Assembly (NCBI RefSeq): GCF_003672135.1
Contig: NC_039517.1
Coordinates: 6,355,475 to 6,419,474 of the forward strand
DNA length: 64,000 nt
Origin: Ooceraea biroi
Lineage: Eukaryota > Arthropoda > Insecta > Hymenoptera > Formicidae
Reading direction: 5' to 3'
A program made the position numbers and the translations under genes. Shown here one piece after another: positions 10,389-22,800 of this stretch; positions within the stretch are counted from its first letter, which is position 1, and every line of letters starts with the position of its first letter. The notes under the pieces were generated by a model that was not told the DNA's origin, did no database searches, and saw only the letters and a program-made list of their open reading frames with translations.

Positions 10389-13300
10389 ATGATATCGAAT
10401 TACAATTCAAGGAACTCTACAGGCGACACGGAAAACTTTACGCTGCATCTTTCTGAAGGATCTACTATTGAAGACACTCAAGATCTTGTTGCAACCGATA
10501 AAATCAATAAAAGAGATGGGAATGATGTTATCGTGATCAGTGATTCTAGCTCCAACTCGTCGTTTGACTGTAGTGATATACTAGACTCAAAGACTTCAAA
10601 TTTTAATATCAAAAATAAGAAGAAGACGATATATCCGAAATCAAATGTATTGGAGATTTTTTCAAAGCATGAGGAACAAGACAAGCTCGATCGACCATGG
10701 CGAATGTGTGATAAAGCCTTAGATAGTGCCTTAGATAGATACAGAAACAAAACCGTCACAAATGCTAACAAGACAATTTATACTTCCAATGAGACCACTG
10801 CCAGCAGTTGCGATGCAAGTTGCAACAGGAACATAAAGAATCGAGATAGATACGATGCTGAACAATTCTGCAAAACTCCCGTGCCAACGTCCATGGAACA
10901 ACAAATGGCAGACAAATATGGTATTAAACAGACTGATAAAGTGATTATACCAAGCGGTATCACACATTGCTCCAAGGTTCTCAGTCGATTAAATACACCA
11001 CAGCCAAAAAGTGCAGAAAAATCAACACTCACAAAGGAAGATACTCGGAGAATCTGGAGGAACATTAAGCAGGCGAAGTTTACGTACGCTTCTCCCAGGG
11101 AGAGGAAGGAAACCAATGTGATAATTGACGAGAGCATAGAAGTGGATGAGGATATGATACATCCAGCTATATCGCCCAGAAGTAATAAGAAACTGGCGCA
11201 TCGCAACGATGACAGCTGCGATGTTATCGATACGAGTCTCAAGGATGACGTTATTCCTGACTCGCAAAACAATTCGAAACCGTTCCACCCAATTAGCGAG
11301 CATTTTTCCGTTACGCCAAGGGAGGAGCAGCAGCTACACAGACCTTTGTCCGAAAGGAAAAAGAGGGATATCTCGCAATGGCTTATGATGAATTTACCAG
11401 ACTCTTCAAGCGACAGTTCTTGCAGTGGCGTGCCTCCAAGCACGAGAAACAGCAAGGGTTCCGCGAACAGCACTCTCGAACGATTGGAACAGAACTACGA
11501 GACTCCGAATAATAGAGAAAGATTTAACAAAGCGCAGAGCAATAGAAAAGAGACTGAAATTATGAATACTAATAACAGAGCAATTGAGCCAAGTCTGACG
11601 CGTCAAGCTATAATGAATAAAGTTGTAGAAAAATCTAGAAATGAAAATTTAGAATTCAAGACGCCAGATAGATCAACAGTTTCACCAAAAGCTGACAACA
11701 AGTCTTCCACGGCGACGAATGCTCCTGAGATGGGTATAAACGATTGCATGGAGATTTTGGATAAGCTGTATGGCAAATCGTGGAGAGATAAAGCCAATGC
11801 GTTACTACCAAGCTCAGAACCACGAAATACGTCCAACCAAACGATGAATAGAGCTGTTCAAACCGAGCGGTAAGTTTCCGTCGTACTCTACTTAAATAAA
11901 ATTAAATAAATAAAATAAAATATATATCTAATAAATAATGTCTCATTACAGGAAACCGTTTTCAAAGAATCGTTATTATACATCCGATTCGGATTTCGAC
12001 GAGTCCGACTTGGGTAAGAATTTTTCTCACGCGGACATCTTATTTGCTGATGCGATCTTTGCAAGATTTCATGTTTCAGATAAAAATAAAATTAGAATTC
12101 GGAAGAAGAAAAATCAACGAAAGCAGAAAGACTCGGACAGCTTCATTAATGACGAATCATTGTCGGATAGCGGCAGTGAGAGTATATACCACACTGCACT
12201 GACGAATCCTAGAACATCTACGAACAGTACGGCATCGAGACCTGTGCCAGTATCAGCTTCAGTTAAACGGTACATTCAATTTCCTTATTTGCATCCATAA
12301 AAGTAACACATTTAATAAAGATTGACATCTTTTTGATACAGGCTTCAGGCGATATGCGACACTGACAGCGAGGATAAAAGTGATAAATCTAGCAATAATT
12401 CTAGGAAGAACTTGAACAGAAAGAAGTTATTATTTAGCGATGACGACAGTGACAACACGAGTGAATTCGATCCAGGAGATTACGTACCACCTAAAATTGT
12501 GTACAGGAAAGGTGAGAAGAAAGAGAGAGAGAGAGAAATATATACGAGTTTGGTCATTCTCAATTCTTGTGAGATAAATCGAAATCAATTTTTAGAGACT
12601 GTCAAGACGCCTCAGCCATTCAAAACAGCTTCCAGATTTATATCGGCAAGTGATACCGCGAGCAAGAGCTTTCTCGCGTCCTTGTCAAGTACCGTTCCCA
12701 CGAACTGTGTTCATCCAGACGCAAAGAGGTATCGATCGAATTACAAGAATAACAAGGAAGCACTGTGCAAGGAATTGTATAGATTGTACAATGAGAAAGT
12801 GTTTGATAATAAGCTGCCTCAAGAGATGCCGATCGAATGGAACGTTCGTATGAGAGGCACCGCCGGGTATTGTTACAACAAAAAGACTATAAGAAGTCTT
12901 AGCGGAGCCGCTAAGTCATCGAGGATCGTGTTAGCAACAAAGGTGCACTTTTATATCCTCAATATCGCGCGTACAATTAGTTAGGTATAATGAAAACCTA
13001 TTTATTACACCCTAGATTTTGGATGCACCAGACAGATTGAGAGATACGTTGATTCATGAGATGTGTCACGCTGCAGCTTGGCTGTTAAATGACGTTTCGG
13101 ATGGTCATGGGCCATTTTGGACGGGATGGTATGTTTTGTTATAGTTTACAGAGTCAACTAATAGTTTAAATATACACATAATTAATCGGCAACTGGAAAA
13201 GCGACAAAAATATTCACTAGCTGAGGTCAGAATGTTATATAATTTCCTTTTTATTTCGCAGGGCTAATAAAGCAATGAAGACGTTCCCCGAATTGCCACC

Positions 13301-13714
13301 AATCCGTCGATGTCATGACTACGAAATTAAGACGAAGTTTACGTACAGATGCACTGGTTGTGGCTACAGGTATCACATATCTGCTACTGTAAACGTTCAA
13401 TGCCTCTGTTACGCTTCTAAAGTTAATAAAATTATTTCTGTTGCAGTATCGGGAGGCACTCCAAGTCTCTGAATACCGAGAGAAAGCGCTGTGGCCACTG
13501 TTACGGGAAGTTTGAATTGTTAATTAACAAAACTACCAAGTCGGGCACTACCGTGCAGGTCCAGACCCCGAAGAAGGAGCCTTCCGGTTTCGCGCTTTAC
13601 GTGAAGCAGAACTACAACTCCGTGAAGAAGGAGAAGAGCAACATAAGGCATGCCGACGTGATGAGGATTTTAGGTCAGCAATTTTCGGCAATTAAGATAG
13701 CAAGCAACAAGTGA
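10389..13714 (+). CDS. GCNA: GCNA-type SprT metalloprotease (germ cell nuclear acidic protein)
   Basis: Predicted coding exons: 10389-11869, 11952-12269, 12342-12511, 12596-12942, 13016-13128, 13262-13369 and 13447-13714; all junctions are GT-AG, phases agree, and the product is 934 aa. Residues 1 to about 650 are acidic, serine-rich and probably disordered, with a SUMO-interaction-like VIVISDSSS near residue 47 and FSDDDSD further on. The SprT domain starts near LCKELYRLYNEKVFDNKLP; HEMCH (786-790) and the later histidine in DGHGPFW (803) are the expected zinc ligands. CTGC (840-843) and CGHC (861-864) form the zinc ribbon, followed by an HMG-box-like segment (EPSGFALYVKQNY) to the end. Family members protect germ cells from DNA-protein crosslinks, including topoisomerase adducts, and bind SUMO. 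SPRTN is the alternative family, but the acidic N terminus and HMG-like tail favour GCNA. Confidence 0.93.
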
Positions 13715-14077
13715 TTCGGATATGCCTGACTTAAACGTGGAACGTGTATATTTGCCCTGGAATTTTGAAAATTTCGGGGCGCAATTTTTGTACGATTCTT
13801 ATAACGAATGCCATTTTAGCAGATTTTAAAGCCGTTGACCATGTGCACTCGGATCTCTGTAATTTTGCATACGTATCACAGAGATCGCGAATGCACGCGA
13901 TCATATGTATCATGTATTAGTGTTGCAATGTATTTTGATATCTTTTTACTATTGCAGGCACACGAATGAGATTTTATATATAACATAGATTATATTTACA
14001 GACGCATACAAGTACCCTTTTACACGTTCTGATAATATTATGAATTATAGATTAAACTTGTAGCAGAGTAATTTTGT

Positions 14078-14083
14078 AATAAA
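14078..14083 (+). terminator. GCNA polyadenylation signal
   Basis: AATAAA about 365 bases after the GCNA stop codon, in AT-rich DNA and before the first downstream foldback element. Canonical hexamer; cleavage site not visible directly. Confidence 0.55.
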
Positions 14084-14291
14084 ATTCGTACAGCAGTTTC
14101 AATCGAGTGCCATTATTCTGAATATAAGAAAGTGCTAAATTTTTTTCTTCGCTCCATTTTCCTTATATCCTCTTTTTTTCCCCCTCTGTCTCTTTCTCTC
14201 CCTCGCACTTTCACGAACGGAATAAATGGAAATTTTAATTCTGTTGCAGCGAAATTTCGCGCCTTCAATTTGCACTTGCAACATCCATGCA

Positions 14292-14449
14292 TTGGCTGCG
14301 TTCAGCAGAAAAAACTGTTTTGCAACTGTAAAATTCGTGAATCTGATTGGCATATACTCCTAATTTTGATTGAATCTAAGAGCATACGCCAATCAGATTC
14401 ACGAATTTTACGACGGTCGCGAAGCAGCTTCTCTGCTGAACGCAGCCAA
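14292..14449. mobile_element. 158-bp foldback element
   Basis: Starts TTGGCTGCGTTCAGCAGA and ends with the complement CTGAACGCAGCCAA. A second arm inside (AAATTCGTGAATCTGATTGG) is mirrored by CCAATCAGATTCACGAATTT, leaving a small AT-rich loop near 14350-14390. No coding capacity. It looks like a miniature inverted-repeat element; no clear target duplication was seen. Confidence 0.65.
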
Positions 14450-14594
14450 CTGATAACAGATTACCTGAAATTATCAGGTGCGCAAATGAATTTGATTTTA
14501 AAGAAATTAAGCCTTTATTACAAGCAAATAATGAACACGTCACTCTTTAAAATATTCTCCATAATTTTCGAATAGTTTTCTCCATATCTATTAA

Positions 14595-15026
14595 GGCGAT
14601 CCTGGAGTTGCTAGTGAACTATTTTTTCACTAGCTTTGTATGCTGGTATGCTCATATGCATCACAATTTTTGCAGAAACGTTTCTTTTTTACTACGCTTC
14701 AAAACTTACTTTTAAAAGCACCCTAATAATACTTCATTCTATCCCGAGTGGTGGTCACTCATATTTTGTACGTACAAAGTGCATAACTTTTACATTAAGC
14801 AAATTATTGTACGAGGTGAGACTATAGCCTATATATAGAAGCCGATAACAAAACTGTCATTTTTAACTTTTTTCCGTTTTTGGCATTAAGTCGAGTGGCC
14901 ACCACTGCGTTATTGTTTCTACTTTAATCGTGGAAAAGGATTTTTCATTCTATGCAATCAATAAAAAGATAAGTTTATGTAAAAATTTGGATGTATGATT
15001 AGTTCCCTAGCCACTCCAGAATAGCC
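14595..15026. mobile_element. TTAA-flanked foldback, older member of the pair
   Basis: Bounded by TTAA at 14591-14594 and 15027-15030. The left end reads GGCGATCCTGGAGTTGCTAG and the right end contains the diverged complement (CTAGCCACTCCAGAATAGCC). Internal sequence is related to that of the neighbouring element at 15031-15805, but much more diverged, so this copy is older. No coding potential. Confidence 0.65.
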
Positions 15027-15030
15027 TTAA

Positions 15031-15805
15031 GGGGAAGCTGGAGTTGCTAGTGAACTATTTTTTCACTATAGCGATGGTAATTGCAGTTTCGAAAATTCTC
15101 TTTATTGCTCGTGCAGAATAAAAAATCCTTTTCCACAAATGAAGTATAGATAGAAAGAAAGCCCGCTCTGCAGGATTTTATATTCAAAATGGAAAAAAGT
15201 TAAAAACTTGCATTTGTCTTTTCTAACTTTTTTCCATTTTGAATGTAAAGTCCTGTAGAGCGGACTTTCTTTCTATCTATACTTCATTTGTGGAAAAGGA
15301 TTTTTTATTCTGCACAAGCAATAAAGAGAATTTTCGAAACTGCAATTACCATCGCTATAGTGAATTTCTTCGCGATGGTGCTGCCATCGCACAATATTTG
15401 CACAATAAAATGCTTTTTACAAAAATTTGGCAATTTGTACGCACGAAATCGCTGTTGAGCGGTGTTTGGACACAATTAAGGAATATGAGACTGCTTTTCG
15501 AAGTGACTTTAGAAGCGTCATAAAAGAGAATTCTGTGTTTTCCTTTAGGATTAGAGGTTAGAATACAGGAGAACACAGAATTCTGACTTTATATTCAAAA
15601 TGGAAAAAGTTAGAAAAGACAAATGCAAGTTTTTAACTTTTTTCCATTTCGAATATAAAGTCCTGTAGAGCGGACTTTCTTTCTATCTATACTTCATTCG
15701 TGGAAAAGGATTTTCTATTCTGCACAAGCAATAAAGAGAATTTTCGAAACTGCAATTACCATCGCTATGGTGAAAAAATAGTTCACTAGCAACTCCAGCA
15801 TCCCC
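15031..15805. mobile_element. TTAA-flanked foldback just upstream of ubinuclein
   Basis: Ends GGGGAAGCTGGAGTTGCTAG and its complement, with TTAA on each side (15027-15030 and 15806-15809). Arms contain near-identical inverted blocks (for example TTTCGAAAATTCTCTTTATT and its complement). A central insert at about 15365-15590 separates further copies of the same modules, so the element itself looks compound. A deleted 275-bp relative is at 28631-28905. TTAA suggests piggyBac-type mobilisation. Confidence 0.75.
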
Positions 15806-15809
15806 TTAA

Positions 15810-16063
15810 GACACATACGCATGATATCTCGGAGTGCACTGGTCGCATGGAGACGCGGCTTGCGGCGGGCGCATGCGCGCCAGCCTCGCGGCGCGCCAGT
15901 GGCGCCCTCTAAAAACAGTCGCGCCGAAGATGGCGACGTGTGAGCGGCGGCGTTCGCGCGGTGTTTAGTCGGAAAAGAGAGCGAGCGGGGGTAACATGTT
16001 GCCGCGGTTGCAGTGTCCGCAGTGTTTCCGTGATCCGCATTAGGCTCGGTGCAGATGTAGGAA
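15810..16063 (+). promoter_or_regulatory. CpG-rich ubinuclein promoter and 5' untranslated region
   Basis: A sharp change to CpG-rich DNA directly after the foldback element. It contains the NRF-1-type palindrome GCGCATGCGC (15869-15878) and a YY1-like AAGATGGCG (15927-15935), both frequent in promoters without a TATA box. The start codon at 16064 follows. Motif roles are inferred from known consensus sequences. Confidence 0.5.
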
Positions 16064-16837
16064 ATGTCAGAGGCGAAACGTGTACCTCTGCAGACCCTGG
16101 AGTTTCCGGAGTCCCTGGGCCACGCGACGAAGAAGGAGAAAAAGGGGAACATGGGCAAACAGCTCGCGCCCTCCTTTCGCTTCACGATCACCCTGCCCGA
16201 GTCGAACGAGAAGACATGCCCGGAATTCAACTACTCGCAGCTCCTCAAGTCGGCCGAGGTGAGTCTCGCGTCGCGCGGGTCCGTTCTCGCCGCCGCGCGC
16301 GACGAGCACGAGAACGCGGGACCGTACGTCAAGCGTGTGACGCGAGACGTCCGGATGGAAAGGAGCCGAGAGAGAAGCGAAGAGCGCGGCGTGCGTTAGC
16401 GGAACGCGTCGTACGGCCGCGGAAGAGGAACTCGCGTTCGGCGAACGCTCGGCGGTGGCCGCGCGACGCTGGCGCGAGCGTCACGCGGCTCGACGCGCGC
16501 GTTGCGCGAGACGAGGGGCCGCGGAATCGCGTACGAGGACCTGCCTCTCCGATCCTCCTCGAGCACGGTCGAGACGAGACGGCTGAGAAACCGCTCCATG
16601 ATCGATTCGCGGCTGCCGTGCCGGATTCGCGCGTGTCAACGTCACCGTCGCGCGCGAGGCGCGACATATGTACGCGCGCTGTCACGAGGCCCGACGCGCG
16701 TCGCGCCGCCGAAGCGCGCGGTCCTTCTCGCCCGAGTCGGCGGCGTCGTCCTTCGCGCGGCCCTTTCGATCGTAAAGTCGCCTCTCGGCGAGTGCCATTG
16801 CGCGGCGACATCGTCCGGCATCGCACCTCTCCGTCTT

Positions 16838-16868
<31 letters not shown>

Positions 16869-19800
16869 TTCTGTATCTCTCGGTCTCCGTTCTCTTTCCA
16901 ATGGAAGAGGGAGCGAGAAGGAGAGGCAGGGAGCGAGGCGCAGGGACGACGGCGATGCCTTATTCGTTCGTTGTGTGCAGCGTCTACGCCGATCTATTTC
17001 GCAAGCCACGTATTCCCTTCGACGGGTTTGTCGGTGCACGGGGGAGAAAGAGAAAGAGGAGGAGAGAGAACGCCTGCGAGGAGACGGAGACGGGAGAGAC
17101 CTGCGACACGGCGTAAACGTGTGTACGTCGCGCGAGTCTCTTATTTCACGCGCGCGCGAGAGAGCGTGTTGCGGGCTCTCCTTTCTGAATTGTAGATCGA
17201 TGCACCGGAGGAGACTCGCGACCGCCGACACGTATCGAATACACCGCTCGGGACGCGTGTCACGCGCCCACCGCTCTCTCTCTCTCTCTCTCTCTGCCTC
17301 TCCCTCTGCATAATGAACAAGTAACCAAATAGGAATAAATAAATAAGGAAGAGGCATCCTGATCGATCTCATTTCCCCGAAGCGCGACGATTGCTCCGAG
17401 GAAGCTCGTCGCTGCCGTTGGAAAATGCGTGAGCGGATGCCGTCCGTTTCGAGTCACTTTCTCTCCACCCGCACGACAGAACGCTCGGCCAGTTAACGAG
17501 AACGGTCGTTCGGACGTTGCAGTTGCACCGCTCGCACTCCTCGTGCGCTTGAAACGAAACTGATGTACGGATCAGGCGCGTTCGAGGGGAAAAAGAGAAC
17601 GAATTGAAGTTGGCAACTGATAGAACGCGGCACGAACAAATCTATCGATAGGTACATATGTTTCCAGCGTGCAATACGTTCGATTGTAAAGCGTCGCACC
17701 TCCTCTGTACGGCCTCGTCGAGCGTATCGAGCTGAGAAACCGATTAATTGCGCGTCGGGCTTGACGAGCACCGCAACGTCGCGTTCTCTGAAAATAGGCC
17801 TTTAGATCGTTGTAATGAAACGCGCGTCAAATTACGGAACGCACCCGCGATTAGAACTCGTGGGGCTTGCCATCTGGTAACTGCGTTTCCTGGCCGCGTC
17901 AATTCTCGCGATTTAATGACGGTCACGCAAAGTGAAAGCGATGATTCTTCGAGCGCTCGCGTACACGCACGCTCGCGCGCGCGACACGCGCGCGACATGG
18001 AAATGCTAACGAGATTTGATAATTAAGACGTAATTGACGTATTTATTTGCGCTTTAGCGGAAAAAATACCAATTGTGTCGATCCTCGTAAATTACGTGCA
18101 CCGCTCGTCTGTTTCTGCACTTTTTCTTCGTCACACAGCCGAGCGCACACCACGTTAATGAGAGACGTTATAAAAAAGAGGGAGAGAGAGATAGATGAGG
18201 ATGCTGCATCGAGTAACGTCCGAGTGCCGCTTTGTTTTGGTCGCGCACGTGTTTCGAAAACGTGCTGCGGTTCGCCGGCGAATCAAATTTCCGAAAAGCG
18301 CGCATGGGGGCTGCGTGCTTTGCTAATTTACAACGTTAAAATCGCACGGCGCCCGTTACCGTCGGAATTACTCCGTGCGCCGTATCGCGCGAGCCGAGTG
18401 CAGCGCATGATGCCATTAACAGTTTCGATCATTCTCTTTCTTCCTTCTCGTCTTCGGTTTCAAACGAACAGAGTGTTGCGTACAACGCACAGCTGTAAAA
18501 ATTCAACAAACGTAACTTGATACGTCGTGTTACGAGTGTTTTCTCTTCTGCATCGCTTCAACAACGGTCTCTCGTGTATCTGCTCATCCTTTTATTTAAC
18601 ATCCTTCGGTCGTGCTTTCTAATCCAGCAAACATTGGAACCTTGCTTCGCGTTATTATGTCGCCTCAGCTTTTGTTAAGGATAATAATAATAATCGACAG
18701 CTTGCCAAATGTTACGGGGAAAAGATTACAAACACCCTCAGAAAGGATTTCTGATAACAAGACGAAAAATATTCTTGACTAATTTAATCTTATTACAAGT
18801 ATAAAAAATATGAAAATAAAACAATTTTTAATTTAAATCAGTAATTTCTATTCTTCTCTCTCGAATTAAATAAGATTGTCTTACTGTCTTCAGACAAGAG
18901 TAACATATACAAATTTATGCTTATATCTTCTTGTATGTAGAATAATTTGATATTAGCGCCACTTTATAGTAGGCTTTGTCCATGTCGACGCATCATTTTC
19001 TCACAGTCGCTCGTCGACTCGGCGCTTCTGCGTCCTTTATTCGGATAAAACGGCCAATATTTATGTGTTGCAATCGAAAATCGGGAAAGTGTTTCTGTTA
19101 TTTACAATGCAAGAAATATTAAAAGATATGGAAATGTAAGTAAGTATATACAATATACTTACTTGAGAAATAAGATTCGAGATAAGACATTTCCATATCT
19201 TTTAATATTTCTTGTAGAGTATTGCACTTATTCATTGTAAATAACAGAAACACAGAAACACTTTCCCGATAAATATTGGCCGTTTTGTGCAGATTCTACA
19301 AATTCTCTTAGAAGAATAGAATAAGATGTCTTTTAGATCTCACAATATTCTGAAATCAAGAATATTGTGAACTTGCTACAAATTTGTATCTAAATCCTTC
19401 TGAGAAAATTAATGAGATAGCACCAAGATTATTTTAATGTAGATTTTAGAATTTTCTACTCAAGATTAAAATATGCTTCTTTTCAATAATAAATATGATT
19501 GTCGCTATAGCGATCTTATTTTATGATAGATTAAAGAGTAACAGCGTTAAGTCCAGAAATCTTTTCTGTGGGTGAAGAATGGTGCGCTGTTCGCACGGTT
19601 CGCCGATTGCAAAATCAGTCATCACTCGCGCGTTGAAAATCAGTCACTGTCGTTAACAAACGCATCATAGTTGGCAGAATCAGTCGCTCGATCCAGCGTC
19701 CTTGTGCCAGGGGAACAGGAGACCGTAGGAGGTGCCTTTGCGACGCTACGCGAGCGAAGGAACTCGAAGAATGATGCGAGAACTCTGCTCGGCAGCAGTA

Positions 19801-22800
19801 CGCGCTCCTACTATCAGCGGACACGTCGAACACCTTTCGAGAGCCGAGACTCTTCTCTCCTTTATCAGAGTTTCCACGATCCTCTTTCGTTTCTTCTTTT
19901 TTTTTCTCTCTCTCTTTATATACGTCTCTCGGTATGCCGCCCCATTGCGTGCGCGAGTGATAAACGCGACCGTAAAAGAAGAATTTCATAAACGCACGCC
20001 GCGCGATTATTATCAGGAATATACGTGTGTACATATTCGAGACGTCGATTTGCATATTACATGTGTGTATTACGATATACGCGTGGCATATAGCGCGCCC
20101 GTTCGGTTGCAGCGTGTTCTCTCGCTCTGCCGATCGATTTGAATTTTTCATAAATTAGTGAAAGTGGTGCGGCGGCGTATCGAGGCAGGACGCGTGTATA
20201 TTTAATATGGATCACTGGGTGAACGCCGGGTCCATCCATCGCGAGCGTGGATGTAACGAAGCCGCGTAATCGGTGGAGGTCGTGAACGAGCCTGTTTTTT
20301 CCTTGCAGAAAAAACGGAGGAAAGAACAGAAGACGGGAGATGAGAATGCGACCAACGGATTGGATCTGTTCGACGATGACGACGACGAGGCCAAGCTTAG
20401 GGACATGGCGAGACGATTCGAGGCGAAATACGTACGTTGATACGGCACGATTGATTTTTGGAGAAATTTGCGCGGATTTGCGTATTGTGACGTTTCCTTT
20501 TGTCGCTTCAGGGAACGTCCACTATGGGGAAGAAGAGGCACAAGTACGACGATTACGTGGACTTGGGCGCAGGATACGATGAGAACGACTCCTTCATCGA
20601 CAATACTGACGCGGTAAGTGAAGTCTGCGGGTTTGTCCTCGAGACAATCTTCACGATATTGTTTCTAATGATTTAATTTGTTTGCTAGTACGACGAGATC
20701 GTGCCCGAGGAGATGACCACAGCGCACGGTGGTTTCTACATTAATTGCGGAGCTCTCGAGTTTCGAGCGGCCGATGCAAACTCGGTAGTTCATAATAACA
20801 ACAACAGCAACAACAGCGACGACGATGAGAGCAGCGAGAGCAGCGAGGAAGACACTGAAGATGTAGATAGTCCTAAGAGAATAGATAAGCGAATCATCAG
20901 CTCATCGGACGATGATGAGACGGAGGATATTACCGGTGATAACCTGCGAAAAGTAATTGGGATTTAAATATTATTTGCATCGTGTTTCTGTCCCATACTT
21001 TCTTACTCGAAATAACGCAAAATGATCTTTCACAGCGACGGAAAATCGAGGAGAGCGGCGAGAAGAAAGGTAATCATGAGAACAGCAAGAAGAGGAAAAA
21101 GCCGCAAAATCATCAGGCGCAGGATCAGCAACAAAATTCTCAGCAAGATTTAGATCTTTTGAGACGGAAGGAGAAGAACGAGACGACGGATGCCGAGGGC
21201 GGCACAGGTAGCGTTTCTCACTTTGACCGATTACGTCATAATTGTATTACGTTTCTGCACGTTGAAGGTATTTTTGACATGATGTTTCAATCGATCTTTA
21301 GCTTCGGAGGATCAAGAGGAGAAGAAAAAGTCCGATAAACCAGAGAAGAGTAAAATAAGTGAGAAAAAGTTCGATATAAAGAAATTCGAGAAGAAATCGT
21401 CCAATAGTAACGGATATGACGCGAAGAAGATGGATTTGAAGAGATTGGGCGGTAAAGACAGTAACATCGACGACGCGATAGAGAGTGTCGTCAACGCGGC
21501 CAGAGGAGTCGAAGACGACTCGAGTCGCGACACAACGGATTCAGGAAAATCGCGCGTTTGCCTTTACGTCGAGTCCGACGGCGAGGAGATGGAGAACAAG
21601 GAGGCGTTGTTACCTGAAAATCTTCCGGAGGACGTAAAGGAGATAGTGAATAAGTTGAAGCTCCAGGCGGAGAACAGCAAAGACGGCAAGAGCAAGTTTT
21701 TCAACAGCGCGGTTAACGAGATACTCTTCACGTGAGTATGCCCCTCCACTTGTAAAATATGCAGCGTGTCCCAGAAGCGTGAATCGTAAAACGCGTGCTA
21801 AGATCCGGTTTTCTTCTTACAGCCTGGAGAAGAAACTGCGGATGCTAAATTCGCCTAGCATAAGATTACAGACGTACGGTCATCTGGTGCGATTTTTGCC
21901 TTGTAGCAAGATCACTCTCCTCAGCAGAGCGAAGAAGCTTTATCTGAAGGACGCTGAACACCGAGTAAACGAACCGATGCAAAAGTATATAAATAATGAT
22001 TTCGATAATTACGTGCGATTAAAATTTAATCACGTGTTATACAACTTGTTGCGTCTTCCTCAGATTAAAGGCACTTATCGATAATGTGATGCCAGCGGTC
22101 ATGGACAAGTACATGAAGGAGTGTCAGAAAGTTGCTGATGAGAAGTGAGTAATTTTATGGCGTATCATGTATATCGAAGGTTCGGTACAACTGCGGCTTT
22201 TACGTTCTTGATTTTTACAGTCGTAAAGAAACTACTGCTTTAATAACAGATGATTGATGATAGACTATTATTAGTTACTGTATAGTGTTGTAGTGTTGGG
22301 CATGTAACCGAATAGAAATGAAAGAGTTAAGTTTGCCGATTGAGTTACTACATATGAAAAAATTACTTACCGTTTATAATTTCCTGGATGTAAACTTATT
22401 GTAATTTTTTATTTCTCAGTCCTCAATTATACTGGGAGATATATCGGTACTGTTGGTAAGGCGCCCCTCGTAAGAGGAATCCCTTTCTATTCTCGCCTCT
22501 CCGACTGCTCTTTCTCTTTGTCTCTTTCCCTATTCTCTACTGCCTTTTTATCTTTCCCCTTAATCTACTCATGCTTACATGCTTTTGCTCTCTCGATTAT
22601 TGTGGACATTCATAGAATTGTGTTTGCATTTACGGAGGAAAGAACATTTTTTATTACTCAGTGGTCATTACCTCTTCATTAATCATACTGTTGAAAAAGC
22701 AGAGGAAGATGCGGGGCTTTTTATCATCGGTATCAGTATTTAGTTCATCACTGGCATCATTTTTTGTATCGAGCGACATGAAGCTACGGCATTTGACCTG

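Noticed and set aside
14636..15576. Similar peptides from frames at 14636-14827 (plus) and 15355-15576 (minus), both containing FVRTxC
   Set aside because: The similarity reflects shared DNA modules of the two related foldback elements, in inverted orientation; neither is a gene.
15940..17372. Frames of 457 (plus) and 347 (minus) codons
   Set aside because: They run across the ubinuclein start exon and into intron 1; arginine/serine-rich low complexity from CpG-rich and CT-repeat DNA.
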